64,000 bases of DNA, from positions 186,001 through 250,000 of the forward strand of contig JAIVFJ010000006.1 of NCBI GenBank assembly GCA_025765615.1. Direction: 5' to 3'. A program made the position numbers and the translations under genes. The notes under the pieces were generated by a model. It saw only the letters and a program-made list of their open reading frames with translations, was not told where the DNA came from and made no database searches. Shown here one piece after another: positions 37,259-46,261 of the stretch. How positions within the stretch are numbered: the stretch's first letter is position 1; each line of letters begins with the position of its first letter. Source of the DNA: Zopfochytrium polystomum. Taxonomy: Eukaryota; Chytridiomycota; Chytridiomycetes; Chytridiales; Chytridiaceae.

Positions 37259-38215
37259 TTTCGTGCCTTTTTTCTTGGGGGACGCGCAATCCCTTCCCCT
37301 CACGTAGCCTTGTCAGTGAATCAAGACACCAAGAGGTAGAACGACCAGTAACAACAGTAAATAACCCAAAAAATCAAAGAGAAAACAAGAAGCATTCAAA
37401 CAGATCCAACAAGGCTGCTACTGTAAACAGTCTACTCTGAGTGAGTGAGGGGAAGGAGTGAATGAAGTGGAGATGTGTGTTTGTGGGTGGTCCTTCTCCC
37501 CAACTTTGAGAGAAAGAGAAAAAACTCTGTTTGAATAATTGATACATAATGATGATATGCATGCTGTAATAGTTGCTAGGCAAGTGTGACTGGCACAGGG
37601 GAAAAACCTCTCCTATATTATCTGCTTGAGCAGAGGAGGAGGAAAACTGTTAACACCAGGTTTCTGTTCCACTTAATACTCAGAGTATTTGTCAACAGCA
37701 CAAGCCAGTGCCCAGGTCTGCATTGGCAGTGGCTGGCTCTCCCATGGGCATTGTTAGAACAATAACTGACAGTCACAATAGGTTTGGGTCTGTCTTGTGC
37801 CCCTTGCTGCTAACCAGCCAGTTACGCCTAACACCCTCGATTTGAGAGGGACAGATTACTCAAGTGCGAGAAATTGCCTACATTTGCAGTACCAATGTTG
37901 TAGCTGGAGTTGAACCAGTGCCATATCTCATGACGTATGTGAGACTATACTCACTCCTTTGATCCTGGGGTCTGGGCCTTAGAGTGAGGGAAAGCAAATA
38001 ATAGGCTAAAACTATCTTTATTGGCTGTTGTCTAGGGGGTGTTTCAACCCTACTACTTGCCTAGTCCATGAAGTATCCCTACTGATCTGTCTAACAGGGG
38101 TCTCCAACACAAAGAATGAACATTCAGAGGAACAATTCTCTGAAGGATCGGTGCAGGAGCACTGATTACTTGCATGGCTGCAGACCAGTGCGAGGGGAAA
38201 CAGAAGGGCACTCCT
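37259..38215. other. Repeat-derived spacer before the retrotransposon
   Basis: Contains an about 85-bp block (37424-37508) with GTAAACAGTCTACTCTGAGT through GGTGGTCCTTCTCCCCAACT that recurs at 42185-42265, and a minus-strand tRNA-like module (listed separately). No protein-coding frame is supported. The base composition matches the repeat-rich region, not the genes. Confidence 0.5.
37890..37957 (-). repeat. tRNA-like module on the minus strand
   Basis: Read on the minus strand: GTGAG-TATAGT-CTCAC gives a D-arm-like hairpin, and CTGG-TTCAACT-CCAG gives a well-paired T arm with a canonical B box (GGTTCAACTCC). The acceptor stem cannot be closed, so it is a tRNA-derived relic or SINE head. Confidence 0.45.
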
Positions 38216-38324
38216 TGTCAGGAACAGGGCAGGACAGGACAAGGCAGACAAGGAACTGAGAGGAGTGATGATTGTATTGGAAACAATAATTCACCTGAGG
38301 GATGGGACAGGTCCCCCATCCCCC

Positions 38325-38331
38325 TTTTATA
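38325..38331 (-). promoter_or_regulatory. TATA box of the LTR promoter (example in LTR A)
   Basis: TATAAAA on the minus strand, conserved in every LTR copy in the window. The self-primer sequence AGGTGAATTAT begins about 35 nt downstream, the usual TATA-to-start distance. Upstream on the coding strand lie the heat-shock elements. Confidence 0.75.
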
Positions 38332-38365
38332 CCCTTTGAGAGTCTTCCTTGTCTCAAGACTCAAA

Positions 38366-38378
38366 GAAAGTTCCAGAA
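38366..38378. promoter_or_regulatory. Proximal heat-shock element in LTR A
   Basis: GAAagTTCcaGAA: three perfect GAA/TTC units in alternating orientation at 5-bp spacing, about 35 bp upstream (coding strand) of the LTR TATA box. It fits the heat-shock-factor consensus of at least three nGAAn units. Conserved in all LTR copies seen. Confidence 0.65.
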
Positions 38379-38448
38379 AGAGCAATTAGTAATACAATGA
38401 TACCAATGATACCAATGACAACAAGACAAGTCAGGAAAGCAAAGGAGG

Positions 38449-38510
38449 TTCCAGAAGGTTCCAGAAGGTTCCATGAAGGAATGTTCTAGAAGGTTCCAGA
38501 GGTTTCCAGA
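38449..38510. promoter_or_regulatory. Distal heat-shock-element cluster in LTR A
   Basis: TTCcaGAAggTTCcaGAAgg followed by TTC gives five perfect units in a row (38449-38471). Further TTC/GAA units at 38484-38496 (TTCtaGAAggTTC) complete the cluster. It lies in U3, upstream of the TATA box on the coding strand. Confidence 0.65.
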
Positions 38511-38525
38511 GGGTGATTCATAACA

Positions 38526-38540
38526 TCATCTCCCCCTTTT
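38526..38540 (-). other. Polypurine tract and pol stop codon of element 1
   Basis: Coding strand AAAAGGGGGAGATGA ends exactly at the 3' LTR. Its last three bases are the pol stop codon TGA, so the reading frame runs to the last base before the LTR and the tract itself encodes the K-R-G-R end of the protein. Confidence 0.8.
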
Positions 38541-40121
38541 AGGCCTCTTCTGCAACTTGGTGGGGTACCTGGTCTTGAACTTGAGCAGAAGGTCTTGGCA
38601 GTGAGTGAGGTTTGACTCAGGTTCCCAGGTGTTGTCAGCATCTGAGTAACCTTTCCACTTAACAAGGAACTTGAGCGTCCTTCCAAACCACTTGGCATCC
38701 AAGATTTGTTCAACCTCAAATTCCTCTTCACCTTCTACCTCAACTGGAGGAGGAGGAGGAACAACTCTGCCTGGAATGGAATTGGCCACAAACTTCTCCA
38801 AAAGGCTGACATGGGAAACTGGGTGGATCTTCATGGATGCAGGGAGATCCAGCTTGAAGGTGACTGGATTGATTTGCTCCAAGATCTTGAAAGGTCCCAA
38901 CTTGAGGTTGTCTAGCTTGGGACTTGGTCTTTTGGTCTGCAAGTTCTTCCTCATGCCTGGCCAGTAAAAGTCTCTGGAAACAAGCTCATATGTCTTGTGC
39001 TCTCCTGGGTGTCCAGCTGTTGCTGCATCATGCCTTGTCTTGAGTATCTCAAGTTTTTCCTCTTCTTGGCTGATTTGAATCTTGTGAGGCTTGGGGTCCT
39101 TGGAAATAGCATGGGCCCACACACGGTCAGGAAGCAGTGAAAGGTGTGTCTTGGATTGTGGGGTGAAACCATCTCCCCCTTCAGGTGCAAGGTCTGTCCT
39201 TCTGTGCTCATCAGCAGTGGGGCTTGAATTGTTGACTGGGAACTGTGATTCTTGAATCTTTGACTGAGGGTTCTGTTCTTGGCAAAGGCTGTGAGCTGTG
39301 GAGCTTGAATCTTGAATTTGGACTGTGAACTGTGGTACTTGAATCTTTGACTGTGGGTTCTGTGAACTACAGACTTGGCCATGACTGTGAGCTCTATGAG
39401 CTGTACTGGAATCTTGACTATGAACTGTGAACTGTGAAACTTGAATCTTTGCTGGGATCTGTGAGCTGCAGGCTGATACTGGAGCTGTCATTTGTGGTTG
39501 ACCTTGGATACTAGGCTGAGAACCTTGAATCAGGGACTTGAGAGCATGAGACTTGGAGGCTTGACTTGAGTTTTGGGTGCCTGTTCCAATTGGTGGAGGT
39601 TGGACTTGACCAGTGACCCAATCAATGTCAGGGTTCTGGGCTTGCAGCCATGGTAATCCCAGGATGACAGAGAATGTGGGTGAGCCAAGATCCAATACTT
39701 CCAGGTTGACCATGGATGGTGGAAAGTCTTGGATGTGGAGGTTTAGCTTGGTTTCATGGCTGATTTCCTTGAACAGAGCATGATTGGCAAAGTGGACCTT
39801 GAGGGGTGTGGATTTCTTGATGGTGGGAATGGCACAAGACTTGGCAAGGGTGGCATCAATGATGTTGCAGGATGATCCAGAGTCGATAAGGGCCTTGGTT
39901 GTGATGGTTGACTTGGGTGAGAGTTGAATCTTCACATCCATGGTGAGTTGGTGGGGCTTGGAATCTGAGGTGTTTGTGGTGCTGGTGGTGGTGATGAAAC
40001 AGGGGCAGCTTGGAGGAGGGTCCAGGGAATTGCCCCTCAGTGAGCCTGGACCTGGGAGTTTGGGTGCTTCTTCCTTGGGCAGTCCTTGACAGCATGATCC
40101 TTGGAGCCACAGTAGAAACAC
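38526..40121 (-). pseudogene. Protease-integrase tail fusion frame of element 1
   Basis: Open frame of about 530 codons with no ATG at its 5' end, so it would need frameshifting from Gag. It holds an aspartic protease active site (ALIDSGSSCNIID) in a retropepsin domain, a Ser/Gln/Thr-rich linker with many short repeats, and the zinc-binding N-terminus of integrase (HDAATAGHPGEHKTYELVSR, DFYWPGMRK). It then passes in frame directly to NLQTKRPSPKLDNLKLGPF, the integrase tail, and a chromodomain (FEVEQILDAKWFGRTLKFLV, KWKGYSDADNTWEPESNL). RT, RNase H and the DDE core are deleted. The second deletion joins at an 8-nt shared word, CTTCCTCA. Keeping the frame across both losses is notable. Confidence 0.85.
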
Positions 40122-40519
40122 AGTCCCTGCTGGGCCCTCCTTGTTTTCTCCTCTTGGCTCAGAGGACCCTTAGGAAGTGTCTCAACTGCATCCACTTTCA
40201 TGGGTTCAGGAACTGTAAGAGCTTGAGGGACTGGGGTAGGTCTTGATGTAGTTCCTACTTGTCTTTGCTTCAGCCTCTTGGGGTAGAGTCTGTTGTCAAT
40301 CTTGATGGCAAGGAGAATGTACTCTTCCAAGGTCTCAGAAATGTGCAGAGACTGGGAGAGCATGTCTTGGATAGACTCATGGAGACCATCATGGTACAGC
40401 TCCATCAGAGCTGCATCATTGTATCCAGAGTCTCTGGCTAGTTGCTTGAATTGGTTGGTGTAGGCCACACAAGATGCTTTCCTTGCTTGATATGCTTGAG
40501 CTTGGATCTTGCTGTCCAA
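40037..40519 (-). pseudogene. Gag C-terminal half with zinc knuckle, element 1
   Basis: Frame holding the second half of Gag (NQFKQLARDSGYNDAALMEL) and one CCHC zinc knuckle (CFYCGSKDHAVKDC), which binds genomic RNA in the particle. It is one frame off from the upstream Gag start and overlaps the protease frame by 85 nt. The first shift looks like a disabling indel within Gag; the second sits where Gag-Pol frameshifts normally occur and could be programmed. Confidence 0.75.
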
Positions 40520-40959
40520 GATGCGTAGTGGTCACCAAAGGTAGCTTCCAGCCCCTCCCAGAGCTCTTGCAGGGTGGTGGGTGTGCTTGGGAGAGATCTG
40601 TACCATGATTGAGCTTGACCAGACAGGAGGGTGCTTGTGAAAAGAACCTTGACTTGCTCACTGGGAAATCTTGAAGGTTGGAGAAGGATGACATTCTCCA
40701 CAGTGGCCATAAAGTTCCTAAGGTCTTTGGCCAGCCCAGTGAACTTGTCAGGGCTGGGAACCTTGGGCTCTCTTGCTTGGTTGGCTTGGGGCAGGGGAAG
40801 AGCTTGATGTTCTTGTTGGTGAAGGTGTTGTTGAAGCTGGTGCTGCTGGTGAAGGACTTGTTCTTGAAGTTGGTGTGTCTGTCTTGAAAGGGCTTGTAAT
40901 TGGTCCATCAAGGCTTGGAAGGCAGTTGCATCAGGGAAGGTGTTGTTTGGGTCAGACAT
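40438..40959 (-). pseudogene. Gag N-terminal part, element 1
   Basis: Starts at the ATG 40959 (MSDPNNTFPD), 40 nt inside the 5' LTR. A Gln/His-rich coiled region (LHQQHQLQQHLHQQEHQ) precedes a typical Ty3-type capsid stretch (FPSEQVKVLFTSTLLSGQAQ, WYRSLPSTPTTLQELWEGLE, FGDHYA). The frame then departs from Gag, and the continuation is found in another frame from about 40519, implying a 1-base indel near 40520. Confidence 0.8.
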
Positions 40960-40987
40960 GATGGCAGAGAGTAGTGGGAGAGGGTGA

Positions 40988-40999
40988 AGTGAATTATGA
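40988..40999 (-). other. Primer-binding site of element 1 (candidate self-priming)
   Basis: Immediately inside the 5' LTR the coding strand reads TCATAATTCACTTC. It does not begin with TGG, as tRNA-primed sites do. ATAATTCACTT is the reverse complement of AAGTGAATTAT, which matches the LTR sequence about 35 nt after the TATA box (AGGTGAATTAT in this copy, one G-U wobble). This is the arrangement known for Tf1, where the RNA 5' end primes reverse transcription. Confidence 0.6.
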
Positions 41000-41309
41000 T
41001 GTCAGGAACAGGGCAGGACAGGACAAGGCAGACAAGGAACTGAGAGGAGTGATGATTGTATTGGAAACAATAATTCACCTGAGGGATGGGACAGGTCCCC
41101 CATCCCCCTTTTATACCCTTTGAGAGTCTTCCTTGTCTCAAGACTCAAAGAAAGTTCCAGAAAGAGCAATTAGTAATACAATGATACCAATGATACCAAT
41201 GACAACAAGACAAGTCAGGAAAGCAAAGGAGGTTCCAGAAGGTTCCAGAAGGTTCCATGAAGGAATGTTCTAGAAGGTTCCAGAGGTTTCCAGAGGGTGA
41301 TTCATAACA
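41000..41309 (-). repeat. LTR B (5' LTR of element 1)
   Basis: 310 bp; by eye the same sequence as LTR A along its whole length, including heat-shock elements and TATA box. Followed by the target duplication CTCCT. Confidence 0.93.
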
Positions 41310-42283
41310 CTCCTGAGGGTGCAACACAACCACAGAATAAAGAGAGGGAAGAGGGAAACAGGGGTTTTTATCACAGGAACCTAATCTCAAATGCAACAGG
41401 AGCAGTTAATAGCAACAGGACAGACAGGGCGCAACCTAGCGCCCCTCGTCACAGACAGTGCTGCAGGAGCCCTTGTCGTCGCCAGCAATGAGGGGGAGAG
41501 AGAGAAGGGACTTGCACGCGAAACACCAACAATCGTACACGCACCCCACCAGGCTGTGTTGGCACAATCACTCAACCAACAGGCAGGCACTCGTAGATCA
41601 AACTCTTAGGTTTCAGGGGCCGCACAGATCGCAGCCGCCAAAACCCTTGCAGGGATGTTGATGCTGCCATCATCACCTCTGCAGTGGGTGAGTGCCTGTG
41701 ATCCTCACTCCAACACAGAGCAAGCAGTGTCATGCCATCACGAGAGGGCCAACAACATTCCCCCTGTGCCGCCTTAAAGAGGGGCCTCACTAAGATATGA
41801 CATACTCACCTGGGTGTGTACCACCTCTCACTACGCTCACCTCATGAGCTAGATGGATTTGACGGATTCTGTATTGGTGCTGAAGGACAGAAATCAGATT
41901 GAAGAAAAAAGGAAAAGAGAAATGGCCCAAAAACAGAGAGAGAGAAAATTGGCAAGTCAACCCCCTGACTTGGAGCATCCACCACAAATGCTCTAAGTCC
42001 CCCAACCCTATGCGTGTATGTACAAGTGCTGAAAATAAATAATAAATTAGGTGGGTGGGGTGTCGGGCACCCCCTCCTTGGGCAGTCTCTGTTAGTCACC
42101 GAAAAAGAAAATATATTGAGAAAACCCTGGTGCAACAGAAATGGTTAAGACGAAAGTAGTAAAAGCAGGCCCAATAATAAAGATGTAAACAGTCTACTCT
42201 GAGTGAGTGAGTGGAAGGAGGGGAGATGTGTGTTTGTGGGTGGTCCTTCTCCCCAACTTGGAGAGATAAAATCATCAGAGAAG
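41310..42283. other. Repeat-derived spacer between element 1 and the copia remnant
   Basis: No gene supported. The left end continues the pre-insertion sequence interrupted by element 1. The block 42185-42265 repeats the 37424-37508 sequence. Its position next to the copia pol fragment suggests it may be copia LTR or other old repeat DNA; ends not determined. Confidence 0.4.
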
Positions 42284-43130
42284 TTAATAAATCAGAATTA
42301 AGAGATTGAAGCTTACGTCACTGCAGACAACGCCAGGAAAGACATGCTCATGCAAGTTATGGTGGCGTGTCCGAAGAATGGTCTGTGCAGTAAAGTCGTA
42401 GGACTCGCTGTCTGTGTCGAAACCCAAGAAGAGTCCAAGTGAGGCCCGAGGAGAGAACTTGGTCTTGTGTGAGTTTGCAGATTCTGTATACTCATTGTTG
42501 AGTGTGACAATGAGGCAGCCAAAAATTCCAAGGTGGCGTAGGTTGGGTTTTCGGCCTTGGTAATATTCAAATGGAATTCGACCAGTGCAAGTGTGTTGCA
42601 CATGATTGCACAGGAATGAAGCATGGCATATTGCGTAGGACCAGAAGAACTGCAGAAGCTGAGCCTCGATCAGGAGACAGGAAGCAATGTGGGTGATGAC
42701 CTTGATGGCATTTTCTGCAACACCATCACCCTCCTTGACATAAGGGACAGAAGGCTGAAAGATGATGGGAGGTTGGTGGTTGATACAGTAGGCCTCAAAT
42801 TGCTGAGTATTAAGACTGAGGTTGTCTGCCTGTGCAAATAGTGCTTGCCGAGTGGGGAAGAGTTGCTCTTCAAAATCAATGCAATCAATTATCCTTTGAG
42901 TGACGCCTGCTGTGCGAGCGACAGTGTTGACCCAAGCATAGCCTGTGGCGTAGTTGACAATAACTTCAAAGTAGTTGGAACCATCAAGAGAACGTGTACT
43001 GATCTTTCCAGTTTGGTCAGAACATAGCATCTGCAGTGGGGCAATATCAAAACGAGGTTTGGCCATGAGGTGTTGCCGGCGCATCTTTGCCATATCGCAA
43101 ATGAGGCAAGGCTCGCATGTTGTTGGTGGC

Positions 43131-43528
43131 TGTCAGGAACATGGCAGGACAGGGCAAGGCAGACAAGGAACTGAGAGGAGTGATGATTGTATTGGAAACA
43201 ATAATTCACTTGAGGGATGGGACAGGTCCCCCATCCCCCTTTTATACCTTTTGAGAGTCTTCCTTGTCAAGACTCAAAGAAAGTTCCAGAAAGAGCAATT
43301 AGTAATACAATGATACCAATGATACCAATGACAACAAGACAAGTCAGGAAAGCAAAGAAGGTTCCAGAAGGTTCCACAAGGTTCCATGAAGGAATGTTCT
43401 AGAAGGTTCCAGAAGGTTCCAGAATGTTCCATGAAGGAATGTTCTAGAATGTTCCAGAAGGTTCCAGAAGGTTCCATGAAGGAATGTTCTAGAAGGTTCC
43501 AGAGGTTTCCAGAGGGTGATTCATAACA
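43131..43528 (-). repeat. Solo LTR C with target-site duplication
   Basis: 398 bp, TGTCAGGAAC to CATAACA, flanked by GTGGC on both sides (43126-43130 and 43529-43533). It interrupts the copia integrase frame. It is about 88 bp longer than LTRs A/B because the TTCcaGAAgg cluster is extended by a second copy. A solo LTR normally forms by recombination between the two LTRs of a full insertion. Confidence 0.9.
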
Positions 43529-44420
43529 GTGGCGGAGCAGGAGCACTGTCGACATCACCAGACTTGAGAGTGTCACGTACTTGCTCTCAGTGGATGTGGC
43601 CAAAACATCAGTGCCATAGGTCGCGTGCAGTTGCTGGTGATGTGCTGGTGATGCGAAGGCAATGGGCTCAACTGAAATTTTCCTCTGCACAGCTGGGTGC
43701 TGGACTGGGATGAGATAGTAAAGGCTGTCACGTTGTTCGCCAATCTTGATGCTGTGTTGTGATGCGAGTGTAGCAAGATCAAGAAGAAAGACAGAATCTT
43801 GAGTGAATAGCATCCCAGCAGTTGGGTCTTGGAGGACATGCGACACAGAGAGGAGCAGTTCCTTGAGTGATGGGACATGAAGCACATTGTGGAGCACCTC
43901 ATCAAAACCAGAAAAACGGAGCACCACATCAAACAGAAAAAGTGAGAGTGACAGATCCAATTCCTTTGATGCAGCATTCATGGTCATCTGCTAGGCGGGC
44001 ATGGTGTTTGGTTTCAAATCGTTGGTACTCAGTGAATTGTTCCCGTTGTGGGATCATTGTGGAAGAGAGGCTATGCCTGTGTGTGACACGCTCACTGTTG
44101 CAGTGTTCACAAAGAAGTAGAAGCAAGAGGGACTGTTTATTTGAGAAGAAGAAGAAACAGATGGCCCTCCTGTAGCAGGTTGAGGGTGAAATCCAGAGAA
44201 AGGAACAAGAGTTGCTTGCGGTACAGCCACAGTGTGTGTGCATTGGTGGCCAAGCTTGGAATCTCCGCACAGAACTCGCACCCAGTGCCTTCAACTCTTC
44301 CAAGACGTTGATGGATTGACGTAGCCTTTGGCTCCAGCCTATGGGTGACTCCTGGCTTGCGGCCGTCACAACAGTCCCTTTCCATGTGGTGAACATATGC
44401 CTTGTGGTAACCACACCAGT

Positions 44421-44728
44421 TGTCAGGAACAGGGCAGGACAGGACAAGGCAGACAAGGAACTGAGAGGAGTGATGATTGTATTGGAAACAATAATTCACT
44501 TGAGGGATGGGACAGGTCCCCCATCCCCCTTTTATACCTTTTGAGAGTCTTCCTTGTCAAGACTCAAAGAAAGTTCCAGAAAGAGCAATTAGTAATACAA
44601 TGATACCAATGATACCAATGACAACAAGACAAGTCAGGAAAGCAAAGAAGGTTCCAGAAGGTTCCACAAGGTTCCATGAAGGAATGTTCTAGAAGGTTCC
44701 AGAGGTTTCCAGAGGGTGATTCATAACA
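44421..44728 (-). repeat. LTR D, lone copy without visible target duplication
   Basis: 308 bp, complete ends (TGTCAGGAAC to CATAACA), lying within the copia Gag region. Flanks are CCAGT on the left and TTGGA on the right, so no 5-bp duplication is seen. This fits recombination with another copy, or flank loss, rather than a simple solo LTR. Confidence 0.85.
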
Positions 44729-44833
44729 TTGGATGAACAGTTGCTGAAGTAGCTTGATCTCAGGCACATGAGAATTCAGGTCTTGGTAAGGCAAGGGGCT
44801 TTGAGTGTCTGTGCATAGCTGCAGCCTGACCAT

Positions 44834-46261
44834 CCATTTTCAAAGTTGTTGTGACAGTGATGGGAGGTGATGGCATGCAACTGTGTACAAGACTTGGAGT
44901 TTCTGGCCTAGCCCACCAAACGTCTCAGGAGAGTGCCCTATCAGAAAGATAACCTCCTGCTTGGTGACCAAGTTTCACTCAAATGTTTGTCTCTCAGTCT
45001 CTCTTCTAAATAGCTCATTTCAAATGGTCCTATTAGATTCAAGTGGGATTGGACTTGAAACCAAGTCATTTCCGTTTGGGAAGCAAGTCGGGCTTGATTT
45101 GGTCTCAATCAGTTCCCCAAAGTTTTAGAGACATTGCTGTAATTTTCCAGCGAAAATCCAATTGATCCTGGCACACACAATATCGGACTCCTCTTGTGAG
45201 GCCTGCCTGTATCGCGGTCCAACTACATTTCTTCGTTCATATTTTTTTCAACCAAGCACGACAGTCAATTAAAAATACATTTTTTTCTATTTTTTTTGGT
45301 AGATTGCCCAAAGTGCCAGAGGGGTGGCTGAGAATAAAATGCCCCAAATCCATGGCAAAACGAAGATTAAAAAGGCAAAAAAGTAATTTCCCTGACAATT
45401 GTTATCACAGCGCGACGATATCGCCCTTATGAGCAAGGTGACAGGGAATGGAACTGCAAACTTCTTTCGTTTCAGTCAGGTTCCTAACCCTCAGTAAAGG
45501 TTTCATCTATAAAGATACAATAGCATCTCCGCAAATCTTAAAAATACAAATCTGCCAAAAACGCAAATATCTCCAATCATCTGAGGATTATTGCCCAAAA
45601 GATCCCTATTTAGTTCCGTTCCAAAATCTTGAGGCGCCGGAGCGCTTGAAAGTGGAAACAGAGTTGTTCGAACACATAATGATTGTAGCTGCGCCAACAT
45701 CTTCATTGCTATCTTTGTCCTTGCAAGCAACAAGAGGCGGCGTTGGAAAGGAAATGGAGTTGGATATATGAGTGACTGGCTTGAGAACTGCAGGAGCAGA
45801 GGCTGAAGGGGTTGCTGCAGAGGAAATATATATCTTTGGCTTGACAACAACAACAGCAACAAACAACAAAAAAACGTCAGAAGCATCAAGCTGCGGCACT
45901 GCGACGGCAGCAACAGCTCCAAAATCCAGCGAGACAGCAGCAGCAACAGCAGTCCAACAGCCCAGTGACCTCATCAACTGCACCTGCATGCATGCGCCCT
46001 TGCCCTCTTTCCGTCACCCGGAACGTCATCGCTTCCTTTCCTCCTTTCGCATATTTAATATTTGTAAATAGTAATATGCACATCGAACTTTTGTCTCCAG
46101 TGCTCTGTGCTGTTTTCGGAGCGGGAGAAATTGCGGAGCTGCGTGTGACCATGCAATTTTTTTTTATTTTTTTATTTTTTTTTTTTGTTTGGAACAAACC
46201 CAGAACAAAATTTCTGCAATTGTTAATAAAGATAACAACAAAACGCAACAGCCGCCAAGAA
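44834..46261. other. Intergenic, with one end of a fold-back repeat family
   Basis: 45110-45139 carries CCCAAAGTTTTAGAGACATT followed by GCTGT, closely similar to the terminal repeat of the fold-back element at 54880-55795. The rest is A/T-rich with short frames on both strands that match nothing known. The promoter of the Vps62-like gene lies at the right end. Confidence 0.5.

Larger units (their letters stand above)
38216..38525 (-). repeat. LTR A (3' LTR of element 1)
   Basis: 310 bp, starts TGTCAGGAAC and ends CATAACA on the plus strand. On the coding (minus) strand it reads TGTTATGAATC to CCTGACA. Contains the heat-shock-element cluster, a TATA box and the R start described below. Confidence 0.93.
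38216..41309 (-). mobile_element. Ty3-type chromovirus LTR retrotransposon, internally deleted (element 1)
   Basis: Complete insertion of 3094 bp: LTRs at 38216-38525 and 41000-41309 (each 310 bp, read as identical) and the 5-bp target duplication CTCCT on both sides (38211-38215, 41310-41314). The coding strand is minus, so 41000-41309 is the 5' LTR. Order along that strand: primer-binding site, Gag with CCHC knuckle, aspartic protease, N-terminal piece of integrase, C-terminal integrase tail with chromodomain, polypurine tract. Reverse transcriptase, RNase H and the integrase catalytic core are missing. Gag is also broken by a frameshift. A recent but non-autonomous copy. The chromodomain and self-priming-type PBS place it near the Tf1/sushi group of fungal chromoviruses. 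Confidence 0.93.
42284..44833 (-). mobile_element. Degraded Ty1/copia retrotransposon broken by two Ty3-family LTRs
   Basis: Minus-strand copia pieces in element order: Gag fragment (44833-44729), LTR D, Gag zinc knuckle (WCGYHKAYVHHMERDC) with downstream sequence (44420-44054), protease/pre-integrase region (43987-43529; VLHNVLHVPSLKELLLSVSH), LTR C, then integrase (43130-42284). The integrase part has a C-x2-C zinc pair (CEPCLIC), catalytic D in MLCSDQTG, and a second D region QADNLSLNTQQFEAYC. It continues with PYVKEGDGVAENAIKVI, holding the catalytic Glu, and copia-typical GRKPNLRHLGIFGC. Reverse transcriptase and RNase H are absent. Frames are broken by the LTR insertions, so the element is dead. 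Confidence 0.82.
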
